Shown one piece after another: positions 1-7,376 of a stretch of 18,200 nt of DNA; positions within the stretch are counted from its first letter, which is position 1, and the number at the start of each line of letters is the position of its first letter. Source of the stretch: Gemmatimonadota bacterium (GTDB taxonomy: Bacteria > Gemmatimonadota > Gemmatimonadetes > Longimicrobiales > Gaopeijiaceae); assembly GCA_003567615.1 (NCBI GenBank), contig PWZC01000157.1, forward strand, positions 1 to 18,200, given 5' to 3'. Below the pieces are notes generated by a model. It saw only the letters and a program-made list of their open reading frames with translations, was not told the origin of the DNA and did no database searches. The translations under genes were made by a program, and so were the position numbers.

Positions 1-1102
1 CCAGGCGAACAAAGATCTGGGTCGACGGGAGCGGATCGTCGGGATCGGCGTCCGGGGCGGCGGCCGGAGTCGCCGGGTCGCCAGGCACGCCGGGCGGCGG
101 GGTCTCCGGATCCTCCGGCGGCGGGCCGGCATCCGGATCGCCGGCGTCCGGGTCATCGGGCTCCGGCGCCTCCCGCGCTGCCTCCGCCTCCCGCTCCGCC
201 TCTTCTTCCCGTAGCGCCTGCCACTGATGGAGGTAGAGCACCTGTCGCACCGCCGGCGCCGGCCCCTCCGGATCCCGCGCCAGCGTCACCCGCACCCCGT
301 CCAGCGGTCGCTCCGGATCCAGATGATCGTCGAACTCGAGACGGAGCGTCACCGAATCCACCACCTCCACCTCACTGAGGATCGCCGCCGTGGTATCGGG
401 GGTCAGGAGGGCCAGGTCCATGACGATCACCGTGTCACCCCGGGCCACCTGCACCTCCGTGGAATCCTGCCGCTCCATGAAGTCGGGCTCCCGGTTCCGG
501 TTCAGATCGTCATAGGCCCGGACCCGATACCCGTTGGCGGGCAGGAAGGGGAAGGTGAAGAGGCCGATGGAGTCGGTGACGGTGGAGTGGATGAGCCCAC
601 CGTCCACGGGCTCGGCGTCCACCCGGATGTCCCGCACCTCCCGCCCCGTGAGCCGGTCCGTCACGATCCCCGCCAGCACATTGGGCTCGAACTCGGGCCC
701 GGTGGAGAAGAAGAGCTCGAATCCCTCGTCAAGGCGATTCCGCCAGAGGTCCTGGAGGGTGGGTCGGAGGGTGATCCGGTAGACGGCCTCCTCCGTGAAC
801 CCGCCCTCCATCCGCACCTCGATCCCCTGGCGCCGGTGGCGGACACTGACCTCACCGGTGCGCGGCGACACCACCACAGCGTCCCGGAGCTGCCCGTCGG
901 TGGGCCGCTCGCTGGGGCGCCGGTCGAAGGTGAAGCGGACGGGATCGTCAAAGGGTTCCAGCTCCGCGAAGGCCTCCGGCGACGTCTCGACGACCTGCAT
1001 GGGGGTCTCGGGCACGGGTCCGCCCCGGGGCTGGGTCGCCCGGGCACACCCCCACGCCGAGACCAGGAGGAGGAAGACCGCCAGGACCGCCGCTCGCCTC
1101 AC
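1..1102 (-). CDS. Ig-like (SbsA/Big_5-type) putative lipoprotein, partial
   Basis: This is an open frame of 367 codons that runs off the left edge, so the C-terminus is missing. The GTG start at 1102-1100 overlaps the valS stop as GTGA. The first 18 residues form a short hydrophobic signal with two Arg, followed by Cys19 in the context SAWGC. That is an imperfect lipobox (Ala, not Leu, at -3), so lipoprotein export is likely but not certain. Residues of about 30-120 resemble an SbsA-type Ig-like domain (Big_5), ending near the motif FELFFSTG. A carboxypeptidase-regulatory-like beta segment follows (VLAGIVTDRLTG, then LFTFPFLPANGYRVRAYDD). A highly charged stretch (Glu/Ala, then Pro/Asp/Gly) fills residues of about 285-357, and the window ends just as a beta-like segment resumes (STQIFVRL). 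Such proteins are common, poorly characterised envelope proteins in Gemmatimonadota and Bacteroidetes. No enzymatic motif is visible. The overlap suggests translational coupling to valS. Confidence 0.8.
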   Translation of the reverse strand, partial: MRRAAVLAVFLLLVSAWGCARATQPRGGPVPETPMQVVETSPEAFAELEPFDDPVRFTFDRRPSERPTDGQLRDAVVVSPRTGEVSVRHRRQGIEVRMEGGFTEEAVYRITLRPTLQDLWRNRLDEGFELFFSTGPEFEPNVLAGIVTDRLTGREVRDIRVDAEPVDGGLIHSTVTDSIGLFTFPFLPANGYRVRAYDDLNRNREPDFMERQDSTEVQVARGDTVIVMDLALLTPDTTAAILSEVEVVDSVTLRLEFDDHLDPERPLDGVRVTLARDPEGPAPAVRQVLYLHQWQALREEEAEREAEAAREAPEPDDPDAGDPDAGPPPEDPETPPPGVPGDPATPAAAPDADPDDPLPSTQIFVRL

Positions 1103-3861
1103 GCCCCCTCCAGCGCCGCGAGCTTGGCGGCGAGCTTATCGCGCTGATCCACGAAGGTGGCCTCCTTGGCCCGCTCCTTCTCCACCACCTCGGCGGGCGC
1201 CCGGGAGACGAACGCTTCGTTGGCCAGCTTCTTCCGAGCCCCGACGATCTGCCCGTCCAGGCGCTGGATCTGCTCCCGGAGCCGTGCCCGCTCATGGTCC
1301 AGATCCACGAGCCCGGCCAGGGGAAGGAAGACCTCCACCCCGTTGGTGAGCACGGCTGTGGCCCCCACCTCTCCCTCCTCCGGGCCCTCGAAGCGGACCC
1401 CGTCGATGCGAGCGAGCTGCTGGAGTTGGGGGCCCTGCCCGGAGATGCGTCCCCGGAAGGCGCGGGAGGCCCCGGCCAGAACCACCTCCACCGGCGTACC
1501 CTCGCCCACCCCGTACTCCTTCCGGAGCCGGCGCACCGCCGTGACCAGCTCCTGGAACGCCGCCATGGCCGCCTCGGCCTCCGGATCCTCCCGGGAGGGA
1601 TCCGCCTCGGGCCAGGGCGCCACCATGAGGCGGGCCGGCCGTTCCCGCCCCCGGGGCCAGGGGATCCGGTCCCAGAGGTGCTCGGTGACGAAGGGGACCA
1701 GCGGATGAAGGAGGCGGAGGATCTGGTCGAACACATGGACCAGCACGGCCCGGGCCGCCTGCCGCGACGCCTCACCGGCATCGCCCCGGATCCGGCTCTT
1801 CACCAGCTCCAGGTACCAGTCCGCGAACTCACCCCAGAAGAAGTGATGAACCCGCTCCACCGCCTCGTGGAGCCGGAACCGCTCCAGCGCCCGGGTCATG
1901 TCCCTCGAGGTGTGGAAGAGGCGGGAAAGGATCCAGCGATCCCCCACCTCCAGCTCACCCATGACCTCTTCCAGGCGGTGCACCGGCTCGTCCCCCACCG
2001 ACATGAGGGTGAACCGACCCGCATTCCAGAGCTTGTTGGCGAAGTTCCGCCCCGGCGAGAAGGCCGCCTCCAGATCCTGGTGGTCCAGGTGGATGTCGGT
2101 GCCCACCCCGCACATGGAGAGGACGGTGTAGCGAAGGGCGTCGGCACCGAACCGATCCACCACCTCCATGGGGTCGATGCCGTTGCCCAGCGACTTGGAC
2201 ATCTTGCGCCCCTGGGCGTCGCGCACCGTGCCGTGAAGGAAGACGTCACGGAAGGGCGGCTCGCCCTGGAACTCGTAGCCCGCCATGATCATGCGGGCCA
2301 CCCAGAAGAAGAGGATCTCAGGGGCCGTGACCAGGGCGTGGCCCGGGTAGAAGGCGTCCACATCGTCGGTCTCCTGGGGCCACCCGAAGACCGAGAACGG
2401 CCAGAGCCACGAGCTGAACCAGGTGTCCAGGACGTCGGGATCCTGCTCGATGCGGTCGCTCCCACAGTGGACGCAGGCCTCAGGGTCGTCCCGCACCACG
2501 GTGAGCCCGTCGCAGTCCTGGCAGTACCACACCGGAATCCGGTGCCCCCACCAGAGCTGACGCGAGATGCACCAGTCCCGGATGTTCTCGAGCCACTCCT
2601 CGTACACCCGGGTCCAGTGCTGCGGGTGGAAGCGGATGGTCCCATCCCGGGCCGCCGCCAGGGCCGGCTGCGCCAGGGGCTCCATGCGGACGAACCACTG
2701 ATCCGACAGGCGGGGCTCCACCACCGTCTCGCACCGGTAGCACCGGGGCACGGCGTGGCGGTGGGCCTCGGAGCCGGACACCAGGCCCAGCTCCTCCAGC
2801 GCCGTCACCACCCGGCGCCGGGCGTCGAAACGGTCGAGCCCCCGAAACGCCTCGGGGACCGCCTCGTTGGTCACCGCCTCGGGCGTCAGGATGTTCAGGA
2901 CCTCGAGCCCGGTGCGCTGGGCGATGTCGAAGTCGTTGGGGTCGTGGGCCGGGGTCACCTTCACCATCCCGGTCCCGAACTCCGGATCCACCCACGAGTC
3001 GGCCACGATGGGGATGGGGCGGTCGGCCAGGGGAAGGATCACCTCCTTCCCCACCAGCGGCCGGTAGCGGTCGTCATCGGGGTGCACCGCCACCCCGGTG
3101 TCGCCCAGCATGGTCTCGGGGCGGGTGGTGGAAACGGTGAGGTACCAGCGCCCGTCGTCCAGTCGGCCCACGGCCTCGGCACCGGCATCGCGGGCGGTCT
3201 CGGCGGCCTCCCAGGCCTCCTTCGGGAGGAGGTAGCGGAGGGGGGTCAGGCGCCCGTCGGACTCCACCCCTTCCGCCTCTTCGTTGGAGAGGGCGGTGCC
3301 ACAGCGGGGACACCAGTTGATGATGTACTCGCCCCGGTAGATGAGCCCCTTCTCATAGAGGCGGACGAACACCTCCCGTACCGCCCGGGAAAGCTCGGGA
3401 TCCAGGGTGAAGCGGGTGCGGTCCCAGTCACACGACGCCCCGATGGCGGCGAGCTGATCCAGGATCTTCCCCCCCGTCTGGTCCACGAACTCCCACACCT
3501 TCTCCACGAAGGGCCCCCGTCCCAGGTCAAAGCGGGTGGTACCGTCGGACTCGGCCAGGCGCCGCTCCACCACGTTCTGGGTGGCGATGCCGGCGTGGTC
3601 GGTCCCGGGAACCCACACGGCGGCCCGGCCCTGCATGCGCCGCCACCGGATGAGGACATCCTGCACCGTATTGTTCAGCCCGTGCCCCATGTGGAGGACG
3701 GCGGTGACGTTGGGGGGCGGGATGACGATGACGTACGGGTCGGCGCCCTCGTCCCGGACCCGATCGGCCGAACAGTGGAAGTGCCCCTCTTCCCGGGCTC
3801 TCCGGTACAGGGGGCCTTCGATGGCGTGGGGGTCCAGGCGGGGAGGAAGTGCGTCGGACAC
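1099..3861 (-). CDS. valS: valyl-tRNA synthetase (ValRS)
   Basis: This is the class I aminoacyl-tRNA synthetase that charges tRNA-Val in the cytoplasm. Its 920 residues match the usual family length. The HIGH signature appears as HMGH at residues 57-60, after PPPNVTAVL. The KMSKS loop is present exactly at 553-557. The CP1 editing-domain region includes STTRPETMLGD. Four CxxC knuckles (C184/C187, C374/C377, C447/C450, C463/C466) look like two zinc-binding pairs, as in some bacterial ValRS. The last 70 or so residues form the Leu/Arg/Lys/Glu-rich coiled-coil arm typical of ValRS. I chose the ATG at 3861 because residues 1-30 already fit the family N-terminus; a weak AGAGG lies about 7 bases upstream. 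The stop overlaps the next gene's GTG. Identification is secure. Confidence 0.98.
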   Translation of the reverse strand: MSDALPPRLDPHAIEGPLYRRAREEGHFHCSADRVRDEGADPYVIVIPPPNVTAVLHMGHGLNNTVQDVLIRWRRMQGRAAVWVPGTDHAGIATQNVVERRLAESDGTTRFDLGRGPFVEKVWEFVDQTGGKILDQLAAIGASCDWDRTRFTLDPELSRAVREVFVRLYEKGLIYRGEYIINWCPRCGTALSNEEAEGVESDGRLTPLRYLLPKEAWEAAETARDAGAEAVGRLDDGRWYLTVSTTRPETMLGDTGVAVHPDDDRYRPLVGKEVILPLADRPIPIVADSWVDPEFGTGMVKVTPAHDPNDFDIAQRTGLEVLNILTPEAVTNEAVPEAFRGLDRFDARRRVVTALEELGLVSGSEAHRHAVPRCYRCETVVEPRLSDQWFVRMEPLAQPALAAARDGTIRFHPQHWTRVYEEWLENIRDWCISRQLWWGHRIPVWYCQDCDGLTVVRDDPEACVHCGSDRIEQDPDVLDTWFSSWLWPFSVFGWPQETDDVDAFYPGHALVTAPEILFFWVARMIMAGYEFQGEPPFRDVFLHGTVRDAQGRKMSKSLGNGIDPMEVVDRFGADALRYTVLSMCGVGTDIHLDHQDLEAAFSPGRNFANKLWNAGRFTLMSVGDEPVHRLEEVMGELEVGDRWILSRLFHTSRDMTRALERFRLHEAVERVHHFFWGEFADWYLELVKSRIRGDAGEASRQAARAVLVHVFDQILRLLHPLVPFVTEHLWDRIPWPRGRERPARLMVAPWPEADPSREDPEAEAAMAAFQELVTAVRRLRKEYGVGEGTPVEVVLAGASRAFRGRISGQGPQLQQLARIDGVRFEGPEEGEVGATAVLTNGVEVFLPLAGLVDLDHERARLREQIQRLDGQIVGARKKLANEAFVSRAPAEVVEKERAKEATFVDQRDKLAAKLAALEGA

Positions 3862-3994
3862 GGCGTGCCTCTGGCGGTGAACGAAAGGGGGACCGGGGGT
3901 CCGCAGGTAGGAAGTGGAACCGGGCCCGAAGGTTATCCGGGGCGGCGGGGGGCGTCAATCGGAGCGGCCCGGGCCCCCGTTCGGCGAGGGAGGT

Positions 3995-4891
3995 CTACCC
4001 CCCGCCCCGCTCCCGGGCCCGCTCCTCGTCCATGCGGCGCCGGATCTCCCGGGCCCGCTCGGCCCACGTCTCCCGCATCATCTGGGAAGCGGCGCCCCGG
4101 GCCAGATCCTCGTTGATCCACCGCTGCTGATCGGCCCGATCCCGGAGCCCCGGGGGCGTGGTGAAGGTGAAGGGCAGCGGGATGGCGTAGTCGCCCAGAT
4201 GGAGGCGTCCCGGCGAGAGGCCCCAGCGCCGCCCCTCGTCGTCGGTGTAGGTCCAGTCCATGGCCCGCTCCGAGAGGGCCGCGGCCACCGCCACCGAGTC
4301 GTTCCAGTCCCGGAGCATCCCGGCCAGCATGAGCTGGGCCCGCTCCTCATCGGTCATCTCCATGTAGGGCTGGTCGCCAAAGCGCCAGAGGCGGGAGTCG
4401 GGGACCTGGGGCTGAAGCAGCTCGGCCACATGGCGCCGGACCTCCTCCTCCGTCATCTCGCCCGGCTCCCCCTCCTCCTCCTCGTCTGCCGGGAGCGGGG
4501 TCGGGGCCACGGCCGGGTCTGCGGCGGGCTCATCGGCAGGGTCCGGTTCGGGCTCCGGTTCGGGGTCGGGGTCGGGAAGCTCCGGAGGCGGCTCCTCCTC
4601 GGGCGGTTCGTCGGCGGGGTCCGGGTCCGGGAGATCGGGAAGTTCATCCAGCAGAACCACCTCCATCCCCAGCTCCGGGCGGTCCCGATCCGGAGCGTCC
4701 CGGAGCGGCGGAGTCCACGAGGCCATGAAGATCGGGTAGAGGGCCACGAGGATCAGGTGGACCCCCACCGAGATCCCGGCGCTCCACAGGAGCAACTTCC
4801 TCCCGCGTCGCCGGTGCGCCTCCGGCCCGGAGTTCACCACCGGTGCAGGAGGACGGGGGTCCGGACGGGGAGAGGGAGTTGGAGGGATCAT
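3995..4891 (-). CDS. TonB-like single-pass membrane protein with Pro/Glu/Asp-rich stalk
   Basis: The 298-residue protein has the layout of an energy transducer. A short Pro-rich cytoplasmic tail (1-31, ending RRRGRK) precedes one membrane helix at about 32-57, whose core SVGVHLILVAL resembles TonB/TolA anchors. A proline- and acid-rich periplasmic stalk spans about 83-147 and includes the repeat EPEPEPDP. The C-terminal 150 residues are mostly charged helix (EMTEEEVRRHVAELLQ; ERAREIRRRMDEERARERGGG at the end). I do not recognise a TonB C-terminal domain, and no ExbB or ExbD gene is nearby. It could be a TonB/TolA-like linker or a lineage-specific envelope protein; I do not assign a specific role. 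It starts at ATG 4891, which has a -10-like TACTAT 8 bases upstream and no well-spaced Shine-Dalgarno. It is separated by 133 bases from valS and 162 from the aminotransferase, so it may be its own transcription unit. Confidence 0.8.
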   Translation of the reverse strand: MIPPTPSPRPDPRPPAPVVNSGPEAHRRRGRKLLLWSAGISVGVHLILVALYPIFMASWTPPLRDAPDRDRPELGMEVVLLDELPDLPDPDPADEPPEEEPPPELPDPDPEPEPEPDPADEPAADPAVAPTPLPADEEEEGEPGEMTEEEVRRHVAELLQPQVPDSRLWRFGDQPYMEMTDEERAQLMLAGMLRDWNDSVAVAAALSERAMDWTYTDDEGRRWGLSPGRLHLGDYAIPLPFTFTTPPGLRDRADQQRWINEDLARGAASQMMRETWAERAREIRRRMDEERARERGGG

Positions 4892-4899
4892 CGCGCCGG

Positions 4900-4905
4900 A
4901 TAGTA
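4900..4905 (-). promoter_or_regulatory. possible -10 element for the TonB-like gene (leaderless start?)
   Basis: TACTAT matches the TAnnnT form of a sigma-70 -10 box. Only 8 bases (CCGGCGCG) separate it from the ATG at 4891, so transcription would start at or next to the start codon. No good -35 is visible, and the nearest GGAGG lies too far upstream to act as a ribosome site. The call is inferred from position alone. Confidence 0.4.
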
Positions 4906-4939
4906 ACCCCTCCGGAAAGGGCGGTTCCGGGCGGTGGGG

Positions 4940-4987
4940 GTGTCCACGGAAGTGTCCACGGGGATGTGCGTGGCGGAGTGCACGGTG
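4940..4987. repeat. degenerate 12-base tandem repeat in the dapL/TonB-like intergenic region
   Basis: GTGTCCACGGAA (4940-4951) is followed directly by GTGTCCACGGGG (4952-4963), sharing the first 10 bases. Two weaker copies follow (ATGTGCGTGGCGG, then AGTGCACGGTG). The repeat lies in the 162-base spacer between the aminotransferase stop and the TonB-like start. The first two copies are clear; the others are judged by eye. Confidence 0.6.
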
Positions 4988-5053
4988 TAGCGCGGGGGGG
5001 CCCGCGTGGTGGCGGCCGGATCCACCTCCCGCCCGAGCCGGGTCAGGGGGCCG

Positions 5054-6232
5054 TCAGCCGCCGGAGAGGGCCGCCAGGCGCCGGGCCCCTTCCGCCAGAC
5101 GCTCCTCCGCTACGGTGAGCGCCACCCGGAAGAATCCCTCTCCCCCGGCCCCCAAGGACGACCCCGGCAGGATCACCACCCCCTGTTCGTCCAGGGCCCG
5201 GTCGGCGAACGCCCGGCTGGTGAGCCCGGCCGGCACCGGGATCCAGAGGTACATGGTGGCCCGGGGAGGCTCCACCTGGAACCCTGCCGCCTGGAAGGCG
5301 CTCACGGCGGCGTCTCGGCGGCGCCGGAACCCCTCCACATTCCCCGCCAGCCAGTCCGCGCCCGACTCCAGCGCCGCCACCCCCGCCGCCTGCACGGCCA
5401 GAAAGGCCCCCGTATCCACGAAGGTCTTGAGTCGGGCGAGGCCGGCGATGACCTGGGCGTTCCCCGCCGCCCACCCCAGTCGCCACCCCGTCATGTTGTA
5501 GCTCTTGGAGAGGGAGTGGAACTCCACCGTGACCTCCCGGGCGCCGTCCAGCTCCAGGACGGAAGGGGGCCGGTAGCCATCGAAGGCGATCTCCGAGTAG
5601 GCGTGGTCGTGGAGGAGGACGATGCCGTGCTCCTGACAGAACGCCACCGCATCCTCCAGGTAGGCTCGAGGGGCCGACGCCGTGGTGGGGTTGTTGGGAT
5701 AGTTGAGGATGAGCACCCGGGTCCGGGCCACCACATCGGCCGGTAGCCGGCGGAAGGGGAGGAGGAAGTCGTCCTCGGGGCGAAGGGGCACCGCATGGGG
5801 GGTGGCGCCGGCCAGGACCGTCCCGCCCCGGTAGGCCTGATAGCCCGGATCGGGGAAGACGGCCACATCGCCGGGGTTCAGGAGCGAGAGGAGGAGGTGG
5901 GCGATCCCCTCCTTGGATCCGATGACGGGGAGGAGCTCCCGGTAGGCATCCACCTGCACCCCGAAGCGCCCGGCCATCCACGCCGCCACCGCTTCCCGGA
6001 AGGCCGGAAGCCCGAGCTGGAAGGGATACCGGGAGAAGGAAGGGGTGTGGGCGGCCTCCCCCAGACGGGCCACGGCGGCCGGCGGCGGAGCCAGGTCGGC
6101 GTCACCGGCGCCCAGGTCGATGACATCCACCCCGGCGGCCTCCAGGGCCCGGCGACGTTCCGGCACCCCGGCCCCGGGATAGCCCGGCAGGGAGTCCAGC
6201 GCGCGGGATCGGGGGGGGAAGGTGGGGGTCAC
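5054..6232 (-). CDS. dapL: class I/II PLP-dependent aminotransferase, LL-diaminopimelate aminotransferase (DapL)-like
   Basis: The 392-residue product is a fold-type I PLP enzyme. Schiff-base Lys243 lies in SLSKSYNMTGWRLG. The PLP-binding NYPNNPT is at 177-183, Asp209 and Tyr212 lie in HDHAYSEIAFDGY, and Arg369 (FFRVALT) is the expected carboxylate clamp. Phrases such as FSRYPFQLG, VIGSKEGIAHL, NPGDVAVFPDPGY and VEFHSLSK closely resemble LL-diaminopimelate aminotransferases. Those enzymes convert tetrahydrodipicolinate directly to LL-diaminopimelate in lysine and peptidoglycan synthesis. Close relatives include aspartate/alanine aminotransferases, so the substrate is inferred. The only reasonable start in frame is GTG at 6232. 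It has no clear ribosome site and sits in a repeated TGACCCC sequence. No other lysine-pathway gene is in the window. It lies 60 bases downstream of the FAH-family gene. Confidence 0.88.
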   Translation of the reverse strand: MTPTFPPRSRALDSLPGYPGAGVPERRRALEAAGVDVIDLGAGDADLAPPPAAVARLGEAAHTPSFSRYPFQLGLPAFREAVAAWMAGRFGVQVDAYRELLPVIGSKEGIAHLLLSLLNPGDVAVFPDPGYQAYRGGTVLAGATPHAVPLRPEDDFLLPFRRLPADVVARTRVLILNYPNNPTTASAPRAYLEDAVAFCQEHGIVLLHDHAYSEIAFDGYRPPSVLELDGAREVTVEFHSLSKSYNMTGWRLGWAAGNAQVIAGLARLKTFVDTGAFLAVQAAGVAALESGADWLAGNVEGFRRRRDAAVSAFQAAGFQVEPPRATMYLWIPVPAGLTSRAFADRALDEQGVVILPGSSLGAGGEGFFRVALTVAEERLAEGARRLAALSGG

Positions 6233-6257
6233 GGGGTTCGGGGTCGGAGGGTCGGGG
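6224..6257 (+). other. potential G-quadruplex across the aminotransferase start codon
   Basis: Five G-runs lie on the plus strand: 6224-6228, 6233-6236, 6240-6243, 6249-6251 and 6254-6257, with loops of 4, 3, 5 and 2 bases. This fits the general G3+N1-7 pattern. It is on the template strand for the leftward aminotransferase gene, and its GTG start (6232-6230) falls in the first loop. In such a GC-rich genome this could be incidental. Confidence 0.45.
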
Positions 6258-6296
6258 TCACACCGGTGGTGACAGGCACCGGGAGGTCGGGGTCAT
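6229..6296 (-). repeat. three copies of a TGACCCC(G/C)ACC motif between the FAH gene and dapL
   Basis: On the minus strand TGACCCCGACC starts at 6295 and again at 6260, and TGACCCCCACC starts at 6231. The spacings are 35 and 29 bases. The first copy carries the FAH gene's TGA stop. The third carries the aminotransferase's GTG start (GTGACCCC). The first (ATG) and second (GTG) copies are also preceded by start-like bases, but not in the aminotransferase frame. Confidence 0.65.
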
Positions 6297-6970
6297 GCCG
6301 ATCGGGTTCGGGGACGAGGCCAGGGGGCTCCCGGGGCCGCCCGCACCGGATTCAGAACCGACCCCACGCCGGGGATCTCCACCTCCACCTCGTCCCACGG
6401 GACCAGGGGTCCAACGCCCTCCGGCGTCCCCGTCAGGATCAGGTCGCCGGGCTCCAGCGTCATGATCCGCGAGATGTAGCTCACCACGACCGGCGGCGGG
6501 AACGCCATGTCGGAGACGGGCGCGTCCTGGCGGACCTCGCCGTTCACCCGGGTCACCACGCGGAGCGCCTCCGCATCCACCTCGGCCAGGGGCACCGGCG
6601 TCCCCACGGGACAGAAGGTGTCGAACCCCTTGGCCCGGGTCCACTGGGCGTCGGCCCGCTGCAGATCCCGGGCCGTGACGTCGTTGGCGGGGACCACATG
6701 GGAGAGGTAGTCCCACGCCTCCTCCTCCCGGATGAATCGCCCCTTGCGGCCCACCACGAAGGCCACCTCCCCCTCGAAGTCCACCCGGCCCACCCCCGGC
6801 GGCTGCAGGATGGGCTCTCCCCCGGGGATGAGGGTCGACGGTGGCTTCAGGAAGAGGAGGGGCTCGTCGGGGACGTCGTTGCCCAACTCGGAGGCGTGGG
6901 CCAGGTAGTTCCGGCCCACACAGACGATCTTCCCGGGCGAGAGGTCGGGGTGCACCAGACGCGCTCCCAC
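6293..6970 (-). CDS. fumarylacetoacetate hydrolase (FAH) family protein, FAHD1-like
   Basis: The 225-residue protein has the FAH fold of small one-domain members (acylpyruvases, oxaloacetate decarboxylases, 2-hydroxyhepta-2,4-diene-1,7-dioate isomerases). The start VGRNYLAHASELGN contains His25 and Glu28, equivalent to the catalytic His-Glu pair of FAHD1. Metal ligands appear as Glu66 and Glu68 (FEGEVAF) and Asp97 (ANDVTARDLQ). KGFDTFCPVGTP and LTGTPEGVGPL are family signatures. The substrate cannot be deduced. GTG at 6970 begins 1 base after the preceding gene's TAA, with GGAAG about 7 bases upstream. A GTG five codons later, preceded by GGGAG, is an alternative start. The C-terminal Pro/Arg-rich tail (WPRPRTRSA) looks like read-through into intergenic sequence. 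Confidence 0.92.
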   Translation of the reverse strand: MGARLVHPDLSPGKIVCVGRNYLAHASELGNDVPDEPLLFLKPPSTLIPGGEPILQPPGVGRVDFEGEVAFVVGRKGRFIREEEAWDYLSHVVPANDVTARDLQRADAQWTRAKGFDTFCPVGTPVPLAEVDAEALRVVTRVNGEVRQDAPVSDMAFPPPVVVSYISRIMTLEPGDLILTGTPEGVGPLVPWDEVEVEIPGVGSVLNPVRAAPGAPWPRPRTRSA

Positions 6971-6971
6971 C

Positions 6972-7178
6972 TTACGGCTTCCGGGGTCCTTCCGGCCGAT
7001 AGCGGAGCGTCCCCACCAGCGCCACCCCCGTGGCCAGAGCCAGGAAGATGCCGATGATCAGGTACCAGAAGGCGGCGTCGCCCTGATCCGCCGCCGAGTG
7101 GATGGAAGCGGCACGGAGGGCCATGAGGGTGAAGATGGTCCAGAGGACGGTCACGCCGAAGCCGAAGATGCGAGCCAT
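6972..7178 (-). CDS. small two-TM membrane protein of unknown function
   Basis: The 68-residue product has two hydrophobic helices: about 5-24 (FGFGVTVLWTIFTLMALRAA) and about 38-59 (FWYLIIGIFLALATGVALVG). A short polar loop (SIHSAADQGDA) joins them, and the tail is basic (RYRPEGPRKP). I recognise no family. It stops 1 base before the FAH-family start, so the two are probably co-transcribed and coupled. The ATG at 7178 lacks an obvious Shine-Dalgarno. Coding is supported by the coherent hydrophobic pattern and the tight spacing, not by homology. Confidence 0.7.
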   Translation of the reverse strand: MARIFGFGVTVLWTIFTLMALRAASIHSAADQGDAAFWYLIIGIFLALATGVALVGTLRYRPEGPRKP

Positions 7179-7206
7179 GGGGGTCGGGATGAAGGTGGAG
7201 GTCAGG

Positions 7207-7251
7207 TTCCGAGGAGGCCCCGATGTTCAGGGGCAACCCCGATTCTCGGAA
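7207..7251 (-). other. imperfect nested inverted repeat upstream of the small membrane protein
   Basis: Outer arms TTCCGAG (7207-7213) and CTCGGAA (7245-7251) match perfectly. Inner arms GCCCC (7217-7221) and GGGGC (7230-7234) enclose an 8-base loop. The structure lies between the helicase stop (7377) and the small gene start (7178). No T-run follows on the minus strand, so it does not look like a classical terminator. It could be a 5' leader hairpin or chance in GC-rich DNA. Confidence 0.35.
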
Positions 7252-7376
7252 GGCCGGGGATACTCGCACCCGACCGGGGGGTTCCGGGGCCGCTACCCCC
7301 CTCTCGGGAGACGGCCGCCGTAATCTACGCCCTGGCTCCGGCGGGGCAACCGCGAAGGGTTCCGTCGGTCCGCCCC

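Noticed and set aside
3893..3994. Possible terminator or leader hairpins between the TonB-like gene and valS (GGACC/GGTCC; GGGGGC/GCCCCC arms)
   Set aside because: Stems are short or widely spaced, no T-run follows, and such GC arms are expected by chance here.
1294..4116. Very long plus-strand open frame opposite valS
   Set aside because: It mirrors valS codons in a GC-rich genome, shows no family motif and is His/Pro/Gly/Arg-biased, so it is a shadow frame.
4490..4640. GGTTCGGGGTCGGG-type simple repeats as a regulatory or repeat element
   Set aside because: They lie inside the Pro/Glu/Asp codons of the TonB-like stalk and are explained by its amino-acid repeats.
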